NCBI RefSeq assembly: GCF_904426505.1
Contig: NZ_CAJGBN010000023.1
Span: forward strand, 248,001-312,000
Length of the DNA: 64,000 nucleotides
Origin: Rubrivivax sp. A210
GTDB taxonomy: Bacteria; Pseudomonadota; Gammaproteobacteria; Burkholderiales; Burkholderiaceae_C
Reading direction: 5' to 3'
Both the position numbers and the translations under genes were made by a program. Positions 44,801 to 52,400 of this stretch are shown in pieces. How positions within the stretch are numbered: the stretch's first letter is position 1; each line of letters begins with the position of its first letter. Under the pieces are notes generated by a model. The model saw only the letters and a list, made by a program, of their open reading frames with translations, made no database searches and was not told the origin of the DNA.

Positions 44801-47483
44801 CGGCTGTGGCACCGTTGCCGCCGCCGCCGACGATGGTGATGGTGGGCGCAATGACGTAGCCGCTGCCGCCCGCGGTGAGTTCCAGGCGCTCGAGCTTGAG
44901 CGTGGCATTGGCGGTGGCGTTGCGGCCGCCGGCCGGTGCCGCCTGCACGGTGACGGCGGGTGCCGTCACGTAGCCGCTGCCGGCGTCGAGGACACGCACG
45001 CTGTTCAGGTAGCTGTTGGCCGTGCCCGGGGTGAACTTGAACACCGGCTCCTTGAGCGAACCGGTCTCGATGCGGGCATAGGTCTGCGCGTCGGGGATCA
45101 GCGCCCAGGCCGGGTCGAAGGCGGCATAGGCCGGCTGCGCCACGATGGGACGCTCCTGCGTGGCCAGGTAGGCCTGGGTCAGGCGCGTGTCCAGGGCGGC
45201 AGGGTTGAAGGCGTCGGCCGCGGTCGGCACGCTGCCGTCGGCGCGCGCCGCCTTGACCTTGATCTGCATCATCGTGCGGATGTTCGGGCCGTAACCGGGC
45301 TTGGTGTCTTCGGCACCGCCGGCGCCGGATTGGTCGCCCACGCCGGTGAAGGTGTCGTTGCGCGGGTCGCCAGCGGGAATCGGGGCGCTGGAGTCGTTGT
45401 AGACGATCAGCGTCTGGCCCGCGTACTGCGAGAAGTCGACCACCACGTCGGCGCGTTCGGCCGGTGCCAGGAACAGCGAGGGCGTGTCGACGTTGAAGAC
45501 GTTGATGCGGCCCTTGTCCTGGATGTAGGTGATGGGGTTGGGCTCGATGGTCTGCACACGCGGCAGCCAGCCGCCTTCACTGGCGATCTGGTGCAGCGCG
45601 GGGCCGACCGCGTTGGGGTCGGGCATGCCGCCCAGACGGGCGTCGGTGGGCCACAGCTCGGGCTGGCAGAAGATCTGCTTGCCCTGGGCGTTGAGCAGCG
45701 GCGTGCCATCGGCGTTGAACACCGGCGAGGGACGCACCTGGCCCACGGCGCAGGCCTGGCCCGGCAGCGGCAGGGACGCCGGCACCATGTCGACTTCAGT
45801 GAAGTTGCCGTCGTTGCCGGTGAGCACCGTGCCGTCAGACAGACGCGGGTTGTCGACGGCGCGCATCAGGTTGAAGGTCAGCATGCGGTCGTTGGTGGCA
45901 TTCAGCAGACGCAGGCGATAGGTGGTCGGCTCGACCTCCATCGTCGGGTAGGCCACGCCGTTGACGATGGGGGTGTCCATCCAGGCTTCGGGCGTGGTGG
46001 TCACGTCGCCGTAGCGGCCGCTGGGCAGCGGGTACAGGGCCGGGAACACCGGCCAGAAGTAGGGGCCGTAGTGCCAGCGGCCGACGGCATTGGTGTTGTT
46101 GATCTGGGCCGGGTCCTGCACCGTCTCGTAGACGTGCGGCATCCACGAGTCGCCCGGCTTGCCCCAGTGCTCGGTGCTCCAGAAGGCGTCCTGCAGCGCG
46201 ATGTCGTCGGGCACGAAGGTGCGGTCCTGCAGCACCAGCGGCAGCGTGCGCTCGGCCGGCGGCAGCGTGCCGTCGGCCACCATGGCCTGCTCTTCGCTGT
46301 CGGTGAGCAGGTAGCCCGAGGCGATGCCGGCGTAGACGTTCAGGCGCGTCGCACCGAAGGCGTGGTCGTGGTACCACAGCATGCGCGCCGACTGGCCGTT
46401 GGGGAAGAACAGCGTCCAGGCGCCGGTGCCGGGGTCGTTCATGTCGGGCACGTTCTGCGCGCTCACGCCACGCAGGAACTCGGGCAGCAGCGACGGGTCG
46501 CGCAGCGGATCGGTCGCGAATTCCTGCGCCAGGCTGCCGCTCGGCGAGGCCACGTTGGCTTCCTCGGCCGGCGTGATCCACTGGTGCGGCGTGCCATCGC
46601 TGATCCAGGGCGTGTCGCCGCCGTGGAGGTGGATGTTGACGCGGTTCTGGGTGTACTCGGTGACGCCATCGGGGCCGAAGCCGGCGCCCATGAGGGACTT
46701 GTCGGTGGGCAGGAAGAGGTCGCCGTTGCGCGACTTGACGCTGCCGTCGGCGTTGTACTGCACCCGGCCGGCGGGCAGCAGGTTGAGGAACTTGATGCGC
46801 GTCGGCACGTCCTTGGTGGCGGCGATGACCGGGCCCAGGAAGCGCGGATCGTCGACGGCCAGGGCCTGCACCTGGGTGCCGTTGAGCTTGCCGTTGGCAT
46901 CGGTGCCGGCGATCATGATCGGGCGGCCGTCAGGGTAGGTCAGCGGCACCGACTTGCTGCCGGGCAGCGCGCCGCGGCCGTTGCTGGCCAGGTGGTCGAT
47001 CTGGATGTAGCCGCGCAGCGTGGTGGGCTTGGCCAGGTCGGTGTGGAAGCGGTCGCTGTACTCGACGACGGCGATCTCGTAGTAGTCGTGGCCGGTCAGG
47101 TTGCCCTTGGGATCGATCCACTTGCTGGACACCGCCACCGGGATGTACTTCGAGGTCACGCCGTCGGCCATCAGCTTGGCATTGGCGGCGCCGGGCAGCG
47201 GCAGCGGGTCGATGAACTTGCGCAGCGCGCGGCCGGTGTTGATGCCGGCGCCAGTCGGGTCGGCGGTCAGGCCTAGCGCGAAGCCTTCGGGCACCGGGTT
47301 CACGCGCAGGCCGGAAGGGCTGTACGAGAAGTAGGTCGGCAGGCGGAAGTTGGATCCGTCGGGCCGCATGGCGTCAACGTAGCCGGCGCCGGCATGCACG
47401 CTGGCCGCACTGGCAAGCAGAGCCGCGAGTGCGAGCACGGCCTGGGCGGTGGGGTGGGGCTTGAACTTGTTAGGCCTGCTCAC
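41850..47483 (-). CDS. mofA: Giant multicopper oxidase, MofA-like (putative manganese oxidase)
   Basis: An 1877-residue exported multicopper oxidase. The GTG at 47483 is preceded by AGAGG and starts a Sec signal peptide ending SVHA (~residue 38). All four copper motifs are present: HLHGG (~284), WYHDHAFG (~369), HPVHFHLLN (~1144) and HCHILGHEENDFMRP (~1254). Between motifs 2 and 3 lie ~775 residues instead of the usual ~250. The insert includes about five GxGYxxxPxV-type repeats (~830-1050). After the last motif come about six fibronectin-III-like domains (~1275-1877). At the axial position of type-1 copper there is Phe, where CotA has Met. The N-terminal oxidase body resembles CotA/MofA-type enzymes. 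MofA of Leptothrix is implicated in Mn(II) oxidation; activity here is inferred. Confidence 0.85.
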   Translation of the reverse strand: MSRPNKFKPHPTAQAVLALAALLASAASVHAGAGYVDAMRPDGSNFRLPTYFSYSPSGLRVNPVPEGFALGLTADPTGAGINTGRALRKFIDPLPLPGAANAKLMADGVTSKYIPVAVSSKWIDPKGNLTGHDYYEIAVVEYSDRFHTDLAKPTTLRGYIQIDHLASNGRGALPGSKSVPLTYPDGRPIMIAGTDANGKLNGTQVQALAVDDPRFLGPVIAATKDVPTRIKFLNLLPAGRVQYNADGSVKSRNGDLFLPTDKSLMGAGFGPDGVTEYTQNRVNIHLHGGDTPWISDGTPHQWITPAEEANVASPSGSLAQEFATDPLRDPSLLPEFLRGVSAQNVPDMNDPGTGAWTLFFPNGQSARMLWYHDHAFGATRLNVYAGIASGYLLTDSEEQAMVADGTLPPAERTLPLVLQDRTFVPDDIALQDAFWSTEHWGKPGDSWMPHVYETVQDPAQINNTNAVGRWHYGPYFWPVFPALYPLPSGRYGDVTTTPEAWMDTPIVNGVAYPTMEVEPTTYRLRLLNATNDRMLTFNLMRAVDNPRLSDGTVLTGNDGNFTEVDMVPASLPLPGQACAVGQVRPSPVFNADGTPLLNAQGKQIFCQPELWPTDARLGGMPDPNAVGPALHQIASEGGWLPRVQTIEPNPITYIQDKGRINVFNVDTPSLFLAPAERADVVVDFSQYAGQTLIVYNDSSAPIPAGDPRNDTFTGVGDQSGAGGAEDTKPGYGPNIRTMMQIKVKAARADGSVPTAADAFNPAALDTRLTQAYLATQERPIVAQPAYAAFDPAWALIPDAQTYARIETGSLKEPVFKFTPGTANSYLNSVRVLDAGSGYVTAPAVTVQAAPAGGRNATANATLKLERLELTAGGSGYVIAPTITIVGGGGNGATAEALMGVDAVTVTAGGAGYLAAPTALFTPPPAGGRRATGTAVLGAGVNAGKVVSVTITDRGTGYVGTPTVSFIPVSGGTGARATATSRVTEVVLKPADPMNPASAGGGGFRNLDPNAPVDPLNINFIGGGGTGAAAVAFGKVFDITLDDPGAGYTTVPSITVAAPPAGLTATAESDMAGGAQAQGSILVKPKAIQELFDATYGRLNATLGVEMPFTSAMTQTTIPLGYVDAPTEVFSANETQLWKITHNGVDTHPVHFHLLNVQVVNRVDWAGIVMPPLPNELGWKETVKMNPLEDIIVAVRPRTPKLPGFGVPMSVRAMDPAQPLGSPFGFTQIDATTGAPKTVVNEMMNYGWEYVWHCHILGHEENDFMRPLVFNGRETLPQAAQAVSATLSGSQVNVTWTDATPPSASAVDSEVGFRVQRGVAGTGLFEDITTDLHRIVGVPTAVNTLANADAYVDDTLAATVLVGGAAPTAPNAPVTSGITFTSVQLTWTQPAAAPGSVATLGFKVLRADVDAAGLVGPFVQLNPVLLPVGSTSYLDATALPGSKVQYQVAATGNGDVNIDYRVVAVNATGETPSATSTVMVGQAASETASAASATATTPMTVPTGAGVSFGPAALATQRNVTYSWNAVAGATGYQVRSRIGSTAGNGTWTAFAPLAATSLTLANVPLTRFVTVEVRAVSAAGVVSATLSSQPIQLAVPVAPNGFALTNPTPNSLTLGWIALANAATYTVDYSTSATFAAAVVTVAGVPVNSLTAAALLPNTRYYFRVRGVNAIGTGAVSANNAGGANGWTLVNPVTAAPTATNNTSGTTLTLNWAAPVGGATRYRIERSADNGVSWTVLSSTVATTSYAVTGLQGMSNYQFRVTALNGANVAASTASPILALSTPLAAPSAITASPGVVGGLVTAGLNFTGNNNPTVSYQLQWSNTTTGALFGPIPVVPSQQVDVGGAARNVYMQVRAVSQAGVVGPWVPAARTRVAAR

Positions 47484-47570
47484 GGGGTAACCTCTTGGCT
47501 TGGGAATGTGGTGGGAATGGGCGGTGGTGCTGGCGCCGCCGCGCCGTGCCGGCAGCGGCAACCCGATCCA

Positions 47571-47639
47571 ATTACCCGGCGCGAAACTTAATAAACCTTA
47601 AGTGGCTTAATTTGGATTAAGTTTCGGCGCCCGGTAAAT
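47571..47639. promoter_or_regulatory. Inverted repeat with phased CTTAA boxes upstream of mofA
   Basis: Arms 47571-47592 and 47616-47639 are imperfect inverted repeats of ~22-24 bases, with a perfect core GAAACTTAAT/ATTAAGTTTC. Four CTTAAT/CTTAAG half-sites begin at 47587, 47597, 47606 and, inverted, 47616, so they are spaced 10, 9 and 10 bases, about one helical turn. The element is 88-156 bases upstream of the mofA start and is a strong candidate operator. The half-sites resemble PmrA-type YTTAAK boxes, but the spacing differs from the usual 11. Confidence 0.55.
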
Positions 47640-48066
47640 GCACCTGATTGCATTTCGTAACCAGCGTCTGGTCGCGAGTATCAGGAATATTCCAGTGGCT
47701 GTGAACGGCCACCCCACCCCTCAATCGCAGTGGGGTTCGATCCCCATTCGAGAGGGCCTGTCCCCGGCCACCCAAGTGCGCCCAAGGCGCCCACCCATGC
47801 ACTTGCGGCAAACCTCGACGGGGCCAGCAAAATGCATGCAACTCATTGTCAGAAAAGAATAAATTCTGGCTCTGCGCCGGCCAGACCGGGCCGGAAGCGG
47901 GCACGCGGCAGCGCTGGCGACGGCGCTGGCCCCGCCGCCTCAGGGGACTTGTCCCCAGCCTATGGGTATTCATCTGCCGGCAAACCGGCCTGGGGTATGG
48001 CTAAGATTAAATACTATTAATTGCGAGAATGCGCGGCCTGCCAAGTGCTGCACGCGGCGGCGCCGC
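47640..48066. other. Intergenic region between mofA and the LuxR-type gene
   Basis: About 430 further bases without a credible gene. Contents: a two-part hairpin at 47718-47756 (CCCTC/GAGGG outside, TGGGG/CCCCA inside); a small AGAAT-AA-ATTCT palindrome at 47856-47867; GGGGAC-TT-GTCCCC at 47943-47956; and an AT-rich patch at 48001-48024. On the minus strand TTGGCA (48039-48044) and ATTAAT (48016-48021) are 17 bases apart and could be a promoter reading towards mofA, which would give a leader of more than 500 bases. The base composition is less GC-rich than its surroundings. Confidence 0.4.
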
Positions 48067-48744
48067 TCAGGCGCGCGGGGCGCTGCTGCCGGGGCGCGCC
48101 ACCAGGCCCAGTTGCAAGGCGGTGAGCTGCAATTCCACGGCATTGCGCAGGCCGAGTTTGCGCATCAGGGTGGCGCGGTATTTCTCCACCGTCTTGGCGC
48201 TGAGCTGCATCTGGTCGCCGGCGCTGCGGTTGGTGTGGCCGGCACCGATGAGGCGGAAGACGTAGAGCTCGCGCTCGGTGAGCTGGGCGATGGGATCGTC
48301 GGCCCGCGCGGCCACGGCGGGCCGGCGGTAGTCCGACAGCGCCATGCTGCGGCTGACCTCAGCGTCGAGGTAGACCCGGCCCTCCAGCACGCTGCCCAGC
48401 GCGGCCAGCAGTTCGGCCTCGGAGGCGCCCAGGCGCAGGTAGCCGTCGCAGCCGGCACGCAGCGCCTCGCGCGCCGGCCCGGCTTCGTCGCGCGGGCTCG
48501 CCAGCACCACCTTCTGCTCCGGCCGCGCCTGCTTCACCTCGCGCAACGCCGCCAGGCCGCCCTCACCGGGCAGGTCGAGGTCGAACCAGGCGATGTCGGG
48601 CTGCAGCTGCAGCGTGCGCGAGACGGCCTCGCGGGTGCTGGCCGCCTCGCCGACGACCTGCATCTCGTGGTCGTCCTGGAGGGTGGCGCGCAGGCCGCGT
48701 CGGATGAGCCAGTTGGCATCGGCAAGCAGCAGGCGGAGAGTCAT
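48067..48744 (-). CDS. LuxR/NarL-type response regulator with degenerate receiver
   Basis: A 225-residue regulator. The receiver domain (~1-120) has the phosphorylatable Asp in AWFDLDLPG. It has only one acidic residue in the usual pair (LLADANW), and Leu in place of the conserved Lys (GYLRLGAS against the normal GYLLKDA). Phosphorylation control may therefore be altered. The C-terminal LuxR HTH (~155-220) reads LTERELYVFRLIGAGHTN and LSAKTVEKYRATLMRKLGL. The ATG overlaps the stop of the upstream pseudopilin gene (ATGA), so it is translated as the last gene of the secretion operon. It is a good candidate to regulate that operon and mofA. Confidence 0.87.
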   Translation of the reverse strand: MTLRLLLADANWLIRRGLRATLQDDHEMQVVGEAASTREAVSRTLQLQPDIAWFDLDLPGEGGLAALREVKQARPEQKVVLASPRDEAGPAREALRAGCDGYLRLGASEAELLAALGSVLEGRVYLDAEVSRSMALSDYRRPAVAARADDPIAQLTERELYVFRLIGAGHTNRSAGDQMQLSAKTVEKYRATLMRKLGLRNAVELQLTALQLGLVARPGSSAPRA

Positions 48745-49292
48745 CGGGTAGGCCGTGGGGCAGGTGGGAGAGGGGATGCGGGCGCGCCCGCAGAGGAGGC
48801 CGAGCCGGCGCCCGGCACCGGGCCGAGCTGGGCTAGAAAGCGCCAATCGGCATAGCGGCTTGCGCCTTCAAAGCCGGGCAGACCGAGTTCGGGGCCGGCC
48901 TGGCGAAAGGGCGTGCCGGGCGCCTCGCTGTAGACGCCCACCAGCCCCTCGCCCTGGCGCACCAGGCCCCAGGGCCGGCCGGGCTCCAGCGGGTCGGCCC
49001 AGGCCTTGCGCAGATGGCGGCGTGGCACCGGAAAGCGCGTGTCATTGAGCAGGTCGTCGACGCGCCGCGGCAGGTTGCGCCGGCCGCCCGGCGACTGCAG
49101 CCAGTAGGACTCGATGGCGCGCCGGTACTGGTCGCCGACGAAGAGCAGTTCTTCCTCGGCCTCGCGCTGGCGTGTGTCGGCCAGGCGCTGGCCGGCCTGC
49201 GCCGCCAGCAGCGCGGCCAGCGCCAACGCCACCAGCACACCCATCAGCACCATGCCGCGCTCGCGCTCACCCTGGCCTCGGCGCCGGCTCAT
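48741..49292 (-). CDS. Minor pseudopilin-like protein lacking Glu5
   Basis: A 183-residue protein with a prepilin-like N-terminus: a basic leader RRRGQGERERG, then MVLMGVLVALALAALLAAQAG, then an amphipathic segment RLADTRQREAEEELLFVGDQYRRAIESYW. After the expected cleavage at Gly, position 5 is Gly rather than Glu, as in tip-located GspK-type pseudopilins. The C-terminus is Pro/Ala-rich. It contains PGGRRNLPRRVDDLLND, typical of this pseudopilin subgroup. Four-base overlaps with both neighbours indicate coupling within the operon. Confidence 0.75.
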   Translation of the reverse strand: MSRRRGQGERERGMVLMGVLVALALAALLAAQAGQRLADTRQREAEEELLFVGDQYRRAIESYWLQSPGGRRNLPRRVDDLLNDTRFPVPRRHLRKAWADPLEPGRPWGLVRQGEGLVGVYSEAPGTPFRQAGPELGLPGFEGASRYADWRFLAQLGPVPGAGSASSAGAPASPLPPAPRPTR

Positions 49293-49735
49293 GGCGCGCT
49301 CGCTGCCGGGTCGGCCGGGCTTGCCGGATCTGCGGCAGGTGCCAGGGCGTCGGGCAGCGCCGGGGGCGCCACGCCCACTGCGGTCACGTCGTAGACCTGG
49401 CCCTTGCGCCCGCGGGGCGGTGCCACTGTGCGCCAGTCGGCGGCCATCGTGTAGGGGTTGACCGGCAGGGCGCGCAGGTAGCGGCGCTCGACCAGGTCTT
49501 CCAGCCGGTCGGGGTAGGCGCCGCGGTCGCCGTAGTGGCGGTCGATGGCCTCGCGCAGCTGCGCCAGGTTGTGCGCCAGCACCTGCTCGCGCCCGCGCTC
49601 CAGCGAGTCCAGGTAGCGCGGCACCGCGATGGACAGCAGCAGGCCCAGCACGGCCAGCACCACCACCAGCTCGATCATCGTGAAGCCGCGCGCACGGCGC
49701 CGGCGCTTGCAGGACGTGGTCATGATGGTGTTCAC
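49289..49735 (-). CDS. Type II secretion pseudopilin
   Basis: A 148-residue pseudopilin with leader TSCKRRRRARG and the prepilin signature FTMIELVVVLAVLGLLLSIAVP, Glu at position 5. The pattern YPDRLEDLVERRYLRALPVNPYT matches GspG/GspH-like globular regions. The C-terminus is Ala/Pro-rich. The GTG at 49735 is chosen because it overlaps the previous stop as GTGA, as at the other junctions of this operon. An ATG at 49723 would shorten the leader by four residues. The exact minor pseudopilin type (GspH, I or J) is not clear. Confidence 0.82.
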   Translation of the reverse strand: MNTIMTTSCKRRRRARGFTMIELVVVLAVLGLLLSIAVPRYLDSLERGREQVLAHNLAQLREAIDRHYGDRGAYPDRLEDLVERRYLRALPVNPYTMAADWRTVAPPRGRKGQVYDVTAVGVAPPALPDALAPAADPASPADPAASAP

Positions 49736-50226
49736 CAGTCGCGGTAAGGCAGGCCGTTCATGCCCTCGCCCTCGGCGCGCGAATAGACGTCGAAGACATC
49801 GGCGCCGCTCATCGGCGCTTCGGCGCTGCTGGCATAGCTGCGCAGGCCCCAGGTGGCCGCAGCGGGCTCGATGTCGGGCAGCGCCAGCGGGTCGCGCGGC
49901 ACGCGGCGCAGGAACACCAGCGCCTCGCGCTTCGGTGACTTCTGGTTGGGCACGCCCTTGACCAGGGTCTCCAGATCGGGCGGATAACCCGAGTCGCCCA
50001 GCTTGCGCTCGATCAGGCCCTGGTCGGCGGCCAGCCGGTAGCGGTCGATCGCGATGCGGATCTCGCGCAGCGCGGCGCGCAGTTCCTGCTCGCGGCTGCG
50101 CTGCACCGACAGCTCGGCCAGCGGCGCCGCCAGCAGCGCCATCAGCCCCAGCAGGGCCAGCGTGACCACCAGCTCCATCAGCGTGAAGCCGCGCACGCGC
50201 GGCCGCAGCGGGCGCCGCCGATTCAT
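49732..50226 (-). CDS. Type II secretion pseudopilin
   Basis: A 164-residue pseudopilin. Leader MNRRRPLRPRVRG, then FTLMELVVTLALLGLMALLAAP with Glu5, then an amphipathic helix ending IRIAIDRYRLAADQG. The globular part includes GYPPDLETLVKGV and RVPRDPLALPD, GspG-like but with an altered calcium loop (no DPWG). It ends GLPYRDW. It overlaps the secretin gene by four bases. It is one of three non-GspG pseudopilins grouped at the 3' end of the operon. Confidence 0.83.
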   Translation of the reverse strand: MNRRRPLRPRVRGFTLMELVVTLALLGLMALLAAPLAELSVQRSREQELRAALREIRIAIDRYRLAADQGLIERKLGDSGYPPDLETLVKGVPNQKSPKREALVFLRRVPRDPLALPDIEPAAATWGLRSYASSAEAPMSGADVFDVYSRAEGEGMNGLPYRDW

Positions 50227-52400
50227 GGCCGCCTCGGTGCCGGATCGGTGCCGGCGGCGGCGCCCGGCGTGGCCACGCCCACCGGCGCGGCAACCTTGCC
50301 GGGCATCGGCCGCGGCAGCGCGGCGGGAAATCCGGACACGGGCGCGCCGTTGGCCCCGGGCGCGGCACGCGCCGGCTGGGCGGCGGGCGTGGCAGCCGGC
50401 GGGGCCGGCAATGCGGTGCGGGTCGCGGGCGCGGCGGTGGGCGCGGCGGCCGGCACCGCAGGCGCTGCGGCAGGGGCCGGGACGGGTGCCGCAGCCGGTG
50501 CCGCCACAGCGGCGGCGGGCGCCTCGGGGGCCGCCACGGCCTGGGGCGCCGCCGCCTCGGGGCGCGGCGAAGAGGCCTTCAGCACGGTCAGCGGGTCGAT
50601 GCGCAGCGCGCGGTCGCGCACATTGGCTTCGGTGCCCGACCAGGCGTCCGCAAAACGCGACTCCGCCACCGCCTGCGGCCGGATGATGCGCGGCGTGATC
50701 GAGAGCACGATCTCGCTCTTCTTGCCGTCGCCCGCGGTGTTGGAGAACAGCCGCCCCAGCACCGGGATCTGGCCCAGACCGGGCACGCGCTGGGCGGAGC
50801 TGCGGTCGTGGTCGTCGATGAGGCCGGCCATGACCTGGGTCTCGCCGTCGTGCAGACGCAGCGCGGTGGAAGCGCTGCGCGTGCCGATCTGGTAGGCACG
50901 CCCGCTCTGCGTCTGCACCGTGTCGGTGACCGCGCTGACCTCGAGGTTGAGCTTGATGCCGACGTCGCCGTCGGCATAGACCTGCGGCTCGACCTCGAGC
51001 TTGATCCCGACCTCGACGTACTGGATCGAGCCGGTGACGACATTGCTCTGCCCGCTTTGCTGGGGCGAGATCAGGTTGGTGATGACCGGCAGCTTCTCGC
51101 CCACCAGGATGCGCGCCTTTTCCTTGTTGCGCGTGCGGATGCGGGGGCTGGCCAGCAGCTGGGTGTCGCTGTCCTGCATCATCAGGTTCAGCGTGGCCGA
51201 CATGCCGTTGACGTTGAGCGCATTGCCGCCCAGGCCGCGCAGCGCGCCCAGGGTGAGGGCCTCGCCGCCGACCGTGGCGGGCGTGCTCAGCGTCAGCGAG
51301 GTCGGCAGCTTGAGGCCCAGCTCGCTGGCGCGCGTGCTCGAGATCTCCAGCACCTCGACCTCGAGCATGACCTCGGCATCGGGCAGGTCGTTGGCCGCCA
51401 CCAGGCGCTCGGCCAGCGCCACCGACTCGGCCGTGTCGCGCATCACCAGTGTGTTGCTCTTGGCATCGGTGACCAGGTCCTTGGTCTTGATCATCGTCTT
51501 GATGATGCTGGCCATGAAGGTGGCGTCGATGTTGGTGAGCTGGAAGGTGCGCACCTTCAGTTCGGCCAGGTCCTTCTGCTTGGCCGCGGTGGCCGGGTAG
51601 ATGAGCAGGGTGTTGCCGCTGAGCACGCGCTTGTCGAGCTGGTGCTGCATCAGGATCACGTCCAGCGTGTCCTCGATGGCGGCGTCCTTGACCAGGATGG
51701 TGGTGCGCTGGTCGCCCTTGACCTCGCGGTCGATCACCAGGTTCACGCCGCCGGCCTTGGCGATGGCCTCGAAGACCATGCGGATCGGCGCCTCGCGGAA
51801 CTGCAGCGACACCGGGCGGCGGAAGGCCGCACGGGCCGCCAGCTGCTCCTCGCGCGCCAGACGCTCGGCCTCGACGCGCTCTTCCACACCGCGCAGCATG
51901 GCCAGCGCGCGCTCGTTGCGCGGGCTGTCACGCAGCACGCGTTTCAGCTGTTCCTGCGCTTGTTCGGTCTGGTTGGCCTGCAGCAGGCGCTCGACGCCCT
52001 GCAGCAGGCCGCCGGCGCGGCGCTCGTTGTCGACCGCCTGGATGCCGGCCTTGGCGCGCTCGTTGCCGGGCTCGAGCTTCAGGGCCTCGCGGTAGCGCTG
52101 CAGCGCGGCCTCAAAGCGGCCAGCCTCCCGCTCGGCGTCGGCGCCGGCCAGGATGGCGCGCACCGCGCCGGCGCGCTGGTCCAGGTAGTCGATGCGGTAG
52201 CGCACGTTGTCGGGCTCCAGCTTGCTGGCGCGGCGCAGGCTCTCGACGGCCTCGGCCGACTTGCCCTCGGCCAGCAGGCTCAGGCCCTGGCGGTGCTCCA
52301 TCTGGGCAGCGCAACCGGCCAGCAGCAGCGCCGCGACAAGGACGAGGGGCGCCAGCGGGCGCGCCAGGGGCCGGGGAGCGGCGGGAATGCGGGGCTTCAC
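50223..52400 (-). CDS. gspD: TPR-containing lipoprotein secretin (GspD-like)
   Basis: Outer-membrane secretin (725 residues). A lipobox LLLAGCAA (~27-34) indicates a lipid-anchored, possibly self-piloting protein. Residues ~35-190 are TPR-like helices (LSLLAEGKSAEAVESLRRASKLEPDN). An N0/STN-like domain follows (VSLQFREAPIRMVFEAIAKAGG), then N1-type domains, and the secretin core (~330-590) with VPGLGQIPVLGRLFS and IVLSITPRIIRP. The last ~110 residues are Ala/Pro-rich. Canonical GspD lacks the TPR part and lipid anchor. The layout is closer to MshL/PilQ-like or Tad-like hybrids. It should form the exit pore of the system. Confidence 0.9.
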   Translation of the reverse strand: MKPRIPAAPRPLARPLAPLVLVAALLLAGCAAQMEHRQGLSLLAEGKSAEAVESLRRASKLEPDNVRYRIDYLDQRAGAVRAILAGADAEREAGRFEAALQRYREALKLEPGNERAKAGIQAVDNERRAGGLLQGVERLLQANQTEQAQEQLKRVLRDSPRNERALAMLRGVEERVEAERLAREEQLAARAAFRRPVSLQFREAPIRMVFEAIAKAGGVNLVIDREVKGDQRTTILVKDAAIEDTLDVILMQHQLDKRVLSGNTLLIYPATAAKQKDLAELKVRTFQLTNIDATFMASIIKTMIKTKDLVTDAKSNTLVMRDTAESVALAERLVAANDLPDAEVMLEVEVLEISSTRASELGLKLPTSLTLSTPATVGGEALTLGALRGLGGNALNVNGMSATLNLMMQDSDTQLLASPRIRTRNKEKARILVGEKLPVITNLISPQQSGQSNVVTGSIQYVEVGIKLEVEPQVYADGDVGIKLNLEVSAVTDTVQTQSGRAYQIGTRSASTALRLHDGETQVMAGLIDDHDRSSAQRVPGLGQIPVLGRLFSNTAGDGKKSEIVLSITPRIIRPQAVAESRFADAWSGTEANVRDRALRIDPLTVLKASSPRPEAAAPQAVAAPEAPAAAVAAPAAAPVPAPAAAPAVPAAAPTAAPATRTALPAPPAATPAAQPARAAPGANGAPVSGFPAALPRPMPGKVAAPVGVATPGAAAGTDPAPRRP

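Noticed and set aside
44340-44990. DNA repeats in the oxidase gene as a CRISPR or mobile-element repeat
   Set aside because: The periodicity is at protein level (GxGY units with diverged codons) inside one continuous frame; there are no identical spaced repeats.
47718-47756. tRNA-like T-arm (GGGGTTCGATCCCC) in the mofA upstream region
   Set aside because: The loop resembles a T-arm but no acceptor stem, D-arm or anticodon arm can be built around it. It was kept only as a hairpin.
47617-47973. A 118-codon minus-strand frame in the mofA-luxR gap
   Set aside because: No ribosome-binding site, no recognisable features, low-complexity Arg-rich start, and it overlaps the inverted repeat.
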